Translations under genes and position numbers: made by a program | Part shown: positions 6,260 to 8,667 of the stretch, piece after piece | Layout of the letters: each line of letters starts with the position of its first letter | Numbering within the stretch: the first letter of the stretch is position 1 | The notes under the pieces: model-generated | Databases searched by the model: none | What the model saw: the letters and a program-made list of their open reading frames with translations, nothing else | What the model was told of the DNA's origin: nothing | Source of the DNA: an uncultured bacterium | GTDB taxonomy: Bacteria; Bacillota; Clostridia; Oscillospirales; Oscillospiraceae | NCBI GenBank assembly: GCA_905215665.1 | Contig: CAJMQR010000046.1 | Span: 1 to 8,667 of the forward strand | DNA: 8,667 nucleotides | Reading direction: 5' to 3'

Positions 6260-7584
6260 ACGGAGGGCCTCCTTTCAAAATCGGAATCGCCGTATACCAT
6301 GGTTCTGCCGGGAAACTGCGTCAGGAAGGCGGTGTCGGCGTTGGTTATGGACTGCCCTCTGTCCAGCGCATCCTCCGCGGAGAAGGGAGCGGACGCCTGC
6401 TGCGGGCGGGGCGCGGCGTCGATCCGGCTGACCGGCAGGATCGTATCGGCGGATGTTCCCACGGCCTGCGGCGTTTCGCCCGGAGGAACGAAGCGGTTCG
6501 TTTCAAAGGCACTGTTGAGTTCGATGCCGGCGGTCTGGTCGTACAGAGCGTCCCATGTGGCTTCATCGACGATCCCGTCCGCCGTCAGCCCGGCAAAGCG
6601 CTGGAAGGCGACGACGGCGTTTTCCGTCTGAGCGCCGAACACTCCGTCCACGGTGAGCGGTGGGATACTGCTGATAAACTGCGACAGGACGCTCAGCATA
6701 TATTGCAGGGTACGGACCTGCTGGCCCCGCGCACCCTCCTGCAGGACGTCGGTGTACTGCCAGTTCACGGCGTAAAACTGCTGCCCCTCGGATTCCAGCT
6801 CGGCAAGGTTTGTGATCCCGACGTAGAGCCGCACAAGCTGATACCAGGTGGCTTTGCCTATGATGCCGTCGGAGGAGAGATTGAAAATACGCTGAAAAGC
6901 GCGCACCGCATTTTCGGTCTGCGTGCCAAAGATCCCGTCCACCGGATTGATTTTCGGTATGGCAGGGTAGTTCTGCGAGATCCGGTTGAGCATGACCTGC
7001 GCCTGTACGACATAAGGCCCGCGCGAGCCGGTGCGGAGCGGTTCTCCCGGATAGGAGGTTACATATCCGCGTATGGGAGCGTCCCGGACGATTTCAATAT
7101 CGCTGCCGTAATAATTGCGCAGGATCTCAACAGAATTCTGCCCCTGCTGTGCCAGAGCCTGAGATCCCCACTGACTGAGTCCGGCACAGGTGACCGTGGT
7201 TCCGTTGCAGAATTTTGCCGCCAGCGGCTCGACGAAGCCCTGACGCCGCAGGTAGTCGTTGAAGATTTCGTCCACGATTCTCTCAATCGGCGTAAAGTAA
7301 TTGCGGCCGTTGATGAATTTCTGGTCGATTGCCGTGGAGGACGTTATGTCGAAGTCGTAGCCGCGGCTGCGGTAGTATTCCGTGTATACGCGGTTGAGCG
7401 CGAAGGAGATGATTGCCAGAATGTTGGCGGTCAGCGCGCTTTCCTCCCATGTGGGATAGATTTCGCTGGAAGCGACATTTTTGACGTAGTCCGCAAAGGG
7501 TACGGTGACGTTCGCGGCGTAGGCGTCCGGCGGGCCGAGATGCACCGTGATGGTTTCGGGTACATAAGGAATGACCGTGACCAT
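6256..7584 (-). CDS. SpoIID/LytB-like protein with two peptidoglycan-binding repeats
   Basis: A 442-residue protein in three parts. Residues about 25-165 resemble the SpoIID/LytB domain: DYVKNVASSEIYPTWEESAL, with the SpoIID-type acidic residue at E41, then a Cys pair CX6C (C126, C133) leading into GLSQWGSQALAQQG and EILRNYYG, the family's C-terminal signature. SpoIID is a lytic transglycosylase acting in engulfment. Residues about 187-252 and 286-348 are PG_binding_1 repeats (DGIFGTQTENAVRAFQR; DGVFGAQTENAVVAFQR). The tail (350-442) is Ala/Pro-rich and unstructured-looking. I chose ATG 7584 (AGGTGG about five bases upstream), which begins MVTVIPYVPETITVHLG as I remember for Clostridia relatives; ATG 7638 has its GGAGG almost touching it and would overlap the upstream gene by 46 bases. 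No signal peptide or helix is present, unlike SpoIID itself, and the Arg of the AARTY segment appears replaced (AIISFAL), so catalysis is doubtful. Confidence 0.85.
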   Translation of the reverse strand: MVTVIPYVPETITVHLGPPDAYAANVTVPFADYVKNVASSEIYPTWEESALTANILAIISFALNRVYTEYYRSRGYDFDITSSTAIDQKFINGRNYFTPIERIVDEIFNDYLRRQGFVEPLAAKFCNGTTVTCAGLSQWGSQALAQQGQNSVEILRNYYGSDIEIVRDAPIRGYVTSYPGEPLRTGSRGPYVVQAQVMLNRISQNYPAIPKINPVDGIFGTQTENAVRAFQRIFNLSSDGIIGKATWYQLVRLYVGITNLAELESEGQQFYAVNWQYTDVLQEGARGQQVRTLQYMLSVLSQFISSIPPLTVDGVFGAQTENAVVAFQRFAGLTADGIVDEATWDALYDQTAGIELNSAFETNRFVPPGETPQAVGTSADTILPVSRIDAAPRPQQASAPFSAEDALDRGQSITNADTAFLTQFPGRTMVYGDSDFERRPSV

Positions 7585-7592
7585 GGCGCCAC

Positions 7593-7973
7593 CTACAGAT
7601 TCTGGGGAGTGATGTTGAATATTTCGGTCATGTTCCATGCCTCCGGCTGCTCCGCAAGAGGGATCAGCGCAAAGTCCTGATCGGTTGTGATATTGGGGAA
7701 AATCTGAACGTTTTCCACGATGATCCGTTCATAATCCGGATGCTCGGCGGTAACGTCCACACTGGTAAAGGGCCCTGCCGTGCCCGGATACTGACTCTTG
7801 GCAGGGTCCGGGGCGTGGATGGCGACCGGACTGATGCGTCCGCTTTCGTCGGTGATGCGCACTGCCAGCAGTTCCACGCCGCCCGGCAGGCGCTGCGTTA
7901 CGGTAAAGGTCACGCCGCCGACCGGAAGCTGCGCGGCAGAGGTAAAGCTGCGTACATTGAGAAAACCGTCCAT
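7593..7973 (-). CDS. Small beta-sandwich (carboxypeptidase regulatory-like) protein, first gene of the spore-type operon
   Basis: A 126-residue protein. ATG 7973 follows GGAGG (7986-7990) with a rather long gap of about 12 bases. The sequence alternates beta-strand-like segments: FLNVRSFTSAAQLPVGGVTFTVTQ, then LAVRITDESGRISPVAI and FTSVDVTAEHPDYERIIVENVQIFPNI, with an LIPL motif near the end. The pattern of a L-P-V-x-G-x-x-F/V start, a D-x-x-G turn and a V-x-A-x-x-Y strand is that of carboxypeptidase regulatory-like and related Ig-like domains, which bind or scaffold rather than catalyse. It has no signal peptide. In Clostridia I recall such small proteins beside SpoIID/peptidoglycan-binding proteins like the next gene (ATG nine bases after this stop). 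It lies directly behind a sigma-K-like promoter. Function is unknown; a spore coat or cortex partner role is inferred. Confidence 0.7.
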   Translation of the reverse strand: MDGFLNVRSFTSAAQLPVGGVTFTVTQRLPGGVELLAVRITDESGRISPVAIHAPDPAKSQYPGTAGPFTSVDVTAEHPDYERIIVENVQIFPNITTDQDFALIPLAEQPEAWNMTEIFNITPQNL

Positions 7974-8006
7974 CGGTATGCTGCACCTCCCAAACAGTCA
8001 TGCCAA

Positions 8007-8035
8007 TAATATATGCAGCGGGCAGGGGAAGTGTG
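8007..8035 (-). promoter_or_regulatory. Sigma-K-like promoter of the SpoIID/peptidoglycan-binding operon
   Basis: On the minus strand CACA (8035-8032), a 16-base spacer and CATATATTA (8015-8007) fit the mother-cell sigma-K pattern, mACm-n16-CATAnnnTA. Transcription would begin near 8000, about 27 bases before ATG 7973, with GGAGG in between. No sigma-A -35 lies at a suitable distance from the AT-rich core. It is a motif match only. Confidence 0.5.
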
Positions 8036-8113
8036 AAAGGCTTGCCTTTTGCATCGCATCCGGAAAGCAGAGGAGAACCCATAAACGACGGATCCTGAAG
8101 CGGCAGGTTGCGC

Positions 8114-8156
8114 AGAAAAAACACGCGCCGCCGGGAGAGGGCCTCCTGGCGGCGCG
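8114..8156 (-). terminator. Rho-independent terminator after the ferritin-like gene
   Basis: The plus-strand arms CGCGCCGCC (8124-8132) and GGCGGCGCG (8148-8156) pair perfectly over nine bases, continued by GGGAG/CTCCT with one G-T pair. Read on the minus strand, the hairpin is followed by TG and six T residues (8121-8116). This is a very stable terminator about 30 bases after the minus-strand stop at 8188, and it separates that gene from the sigma-K-like promoter downstream. Confidence 0.9.
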
Positions 8157-8187
8157 GACGCAGCGGATGAAATATCGGATGTCCGTA

Positions 8188-8619
8188 TTACAAAAAACCT
8201 TTCATCTGATCGATGTTGGCCTGCTCGGTCTGCAGCAGACGGTTGGAAAGACCGGAGACTTTGGGATCGAGAATCCCCATCGTGCGGATGTTCTGCACGC
8301 TTTTGATCATCCCGCGGGTATTGCCCTGCAGCATCAGCTCCGCAATCTTCGAGGTCGGATCGGAGCTGCCGCGGACTTTCATTTTGGAGGAAAGTGCGGA
8401 GCCGTAGCGCGCAAGAGGGTTGATATTCCGGGGCTTCCCGTTCCGCTCCCGCAGAAGCTGATCCGCTTCGGCGTAAATGCTCTCGTATTCCTGAAGCTGC
8501 GAGCGCAGTGCGGCCTGGAATTCGTGGTCCTGGGTCTCGTCCATCACGGTCTGGATGCCGTAGCATCCCATCTGGGTCGTGCGGCGTATGGAGTTGAGCA
8601 TGGAAATATCGTTCTGCAT
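8188..8619 (-). CDS. Ferritin-like four-helix bundle protein (DUF2383/PA2169-like)
   Basis: A 143-residue protein. ATG 8619 sits seven bases after GAGGTGA (8626-8632). It is almost all alpha-helical: a helix from about residue 5 to 29 (MLNSIRRTTQMGCYGIQTVMDETQ), a second from about 31 to 59 (EFQAALRSQLQEYESIYAEADQLLRERNG), a loop with a basic Pro/Asn turn (KPRNINPLARYG), then two more helices (SKIAELMLQGNTRGMIKSVQNIRTMG and LSNRLLQTEQANIDQMKGFL). This four-helix layout, with an E/Q-rich second helix and a final EQANIDQM helix, matches the ferritin-like DUF2383/PA2169 group common in Clostridia. I do not see the paired EXXH metal motifs of true ferritins, so iron storage is unlikely. It is a single gene with a strong terminator and a sporulation-like promoter, which suggests a spore-associated role. 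Fold assignment is reasonable; function is unknown. Confidence 0.65.
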   Translation of the reverse strand: MQNDISMLNSIRRTTQMGCYGIQTVMDETQDHEFQAALRSQLQEYESIYAEADQLLRERNGKPRNINPLARYGSALSSKMKVRGSSDPTSKIAELMLQGNTRGMIKSVQNIRTMGILDPKVSGLSNRLLQTEQANIDQMKGFL

Positions 8620-8637
8620 CAGTCTTCACCTCGGCAA

Positions 8638-8667
8638 TAGTCTGCCACTGCGGGACAAAAGTATTCA
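8638..8667 (-). promoter_or_regulatory. Sigma-G-like promoter of the ferritin-like gene (at window edge)
   Basis: On the minus strand TGAATA (8667-8662), a 17-base spacer and CAGACTA (8644-8638) match the forespore sigma-G consensus TGMATA-n17-CATACTA at all but one position. The predicted start, near 8631, falls within the ribosome binding site, which would trim it to about AGGTGA and leave a leader of only about 12 bases. That is the main argument against this call. Confidence 0.4.

Noticed and set aside
7585..7638. ATG 7638 as the start of the SpoIID-like protein
   Set aside because: Its Shine-Dalgarno-like GGAGG is one base away, it would overlap the upstream gene by 46 bases, and the extra 18 residues (MEHDRNIQHH...) look unlike the family start; ATG 7584 fits better.
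6232..7680. A 482-codon plus-strand frame longer than the SpoIID-like gene it overlaps
   Set aside because: The minus-strand frame carries two clear PG_binding_1 repeats and the SpoIID signature, with overlapping operon-style starts; the plus frame has no recognisable domain and no ribosome binding site.

Overview
The window looks like chromosomal DNA from a GC-rich, spore-forming Clostridia member, most likely a gut Oscillospirales-type bacterium. This is inferred from strong AGGAGG-type ribosome binding sites, a secreted-protein start typical of that group, and a Clostridia-specific spore/peptidoglycan-binding gene set. No tRNA, rRNA, CRISPR array, insertion sequence or phage gene is visible.

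Layout. (1) Positions 1-424, minus strand: the N-terminal 141 codons of a secreted protein with a clear signal peptide; the rest lies outside the window. (2) 425-716: a divergent intergenic region with an extended -10 promoter for the secreted protein and a good sigma-A promoter for the next gene. (3) 717-1904, plus: a single-gene YibE/F family membrane protein, closed by a strong hairpin terminator at 2014-2050. (4) 2184-5696, plus: a tightly packed three-gene operon with its own promoter. It encodes a DUF6056-like multi-spanning membrane protein, a GT-C-like membrane protein and a UbiA-family polyprenyl-phosphate phosphoribosyltransferase-like enzyme. The simplest reading is a cell-envelope glycosylation unit: the UbiA enzyme makes a lipid-linked pentose and one or both membrane proteins use it outside the cell. 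(5) 5699-7973, minus: a three-gene operon with a small beta-sandwich-like protein, a SpoIID-like protein with two peptidoglycan-binding repeats, and a small protein with two more such repeats. None has a signal peptide, and the promoter resembles sigma-K (late mother cell). (6) 8188-8619, minus: a ferritin-like four-helix protein ending in a strong terminator, preceded at the window edge by a sigma-G-like (forespore) promoter.

The plus-strand envelope operon and the minus-strand spore-type operon converge with only two bases between their stop codons and no obvious terminator. The most interesting points are the possible orphan lipid-pentose/GT-C glycosylation system and the apparently cytoplasmic SpoIID/peptidoglycan-binding set under a sporulation-type promoter. 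All functional assignments come from reading motifs by eye; no database search was run.
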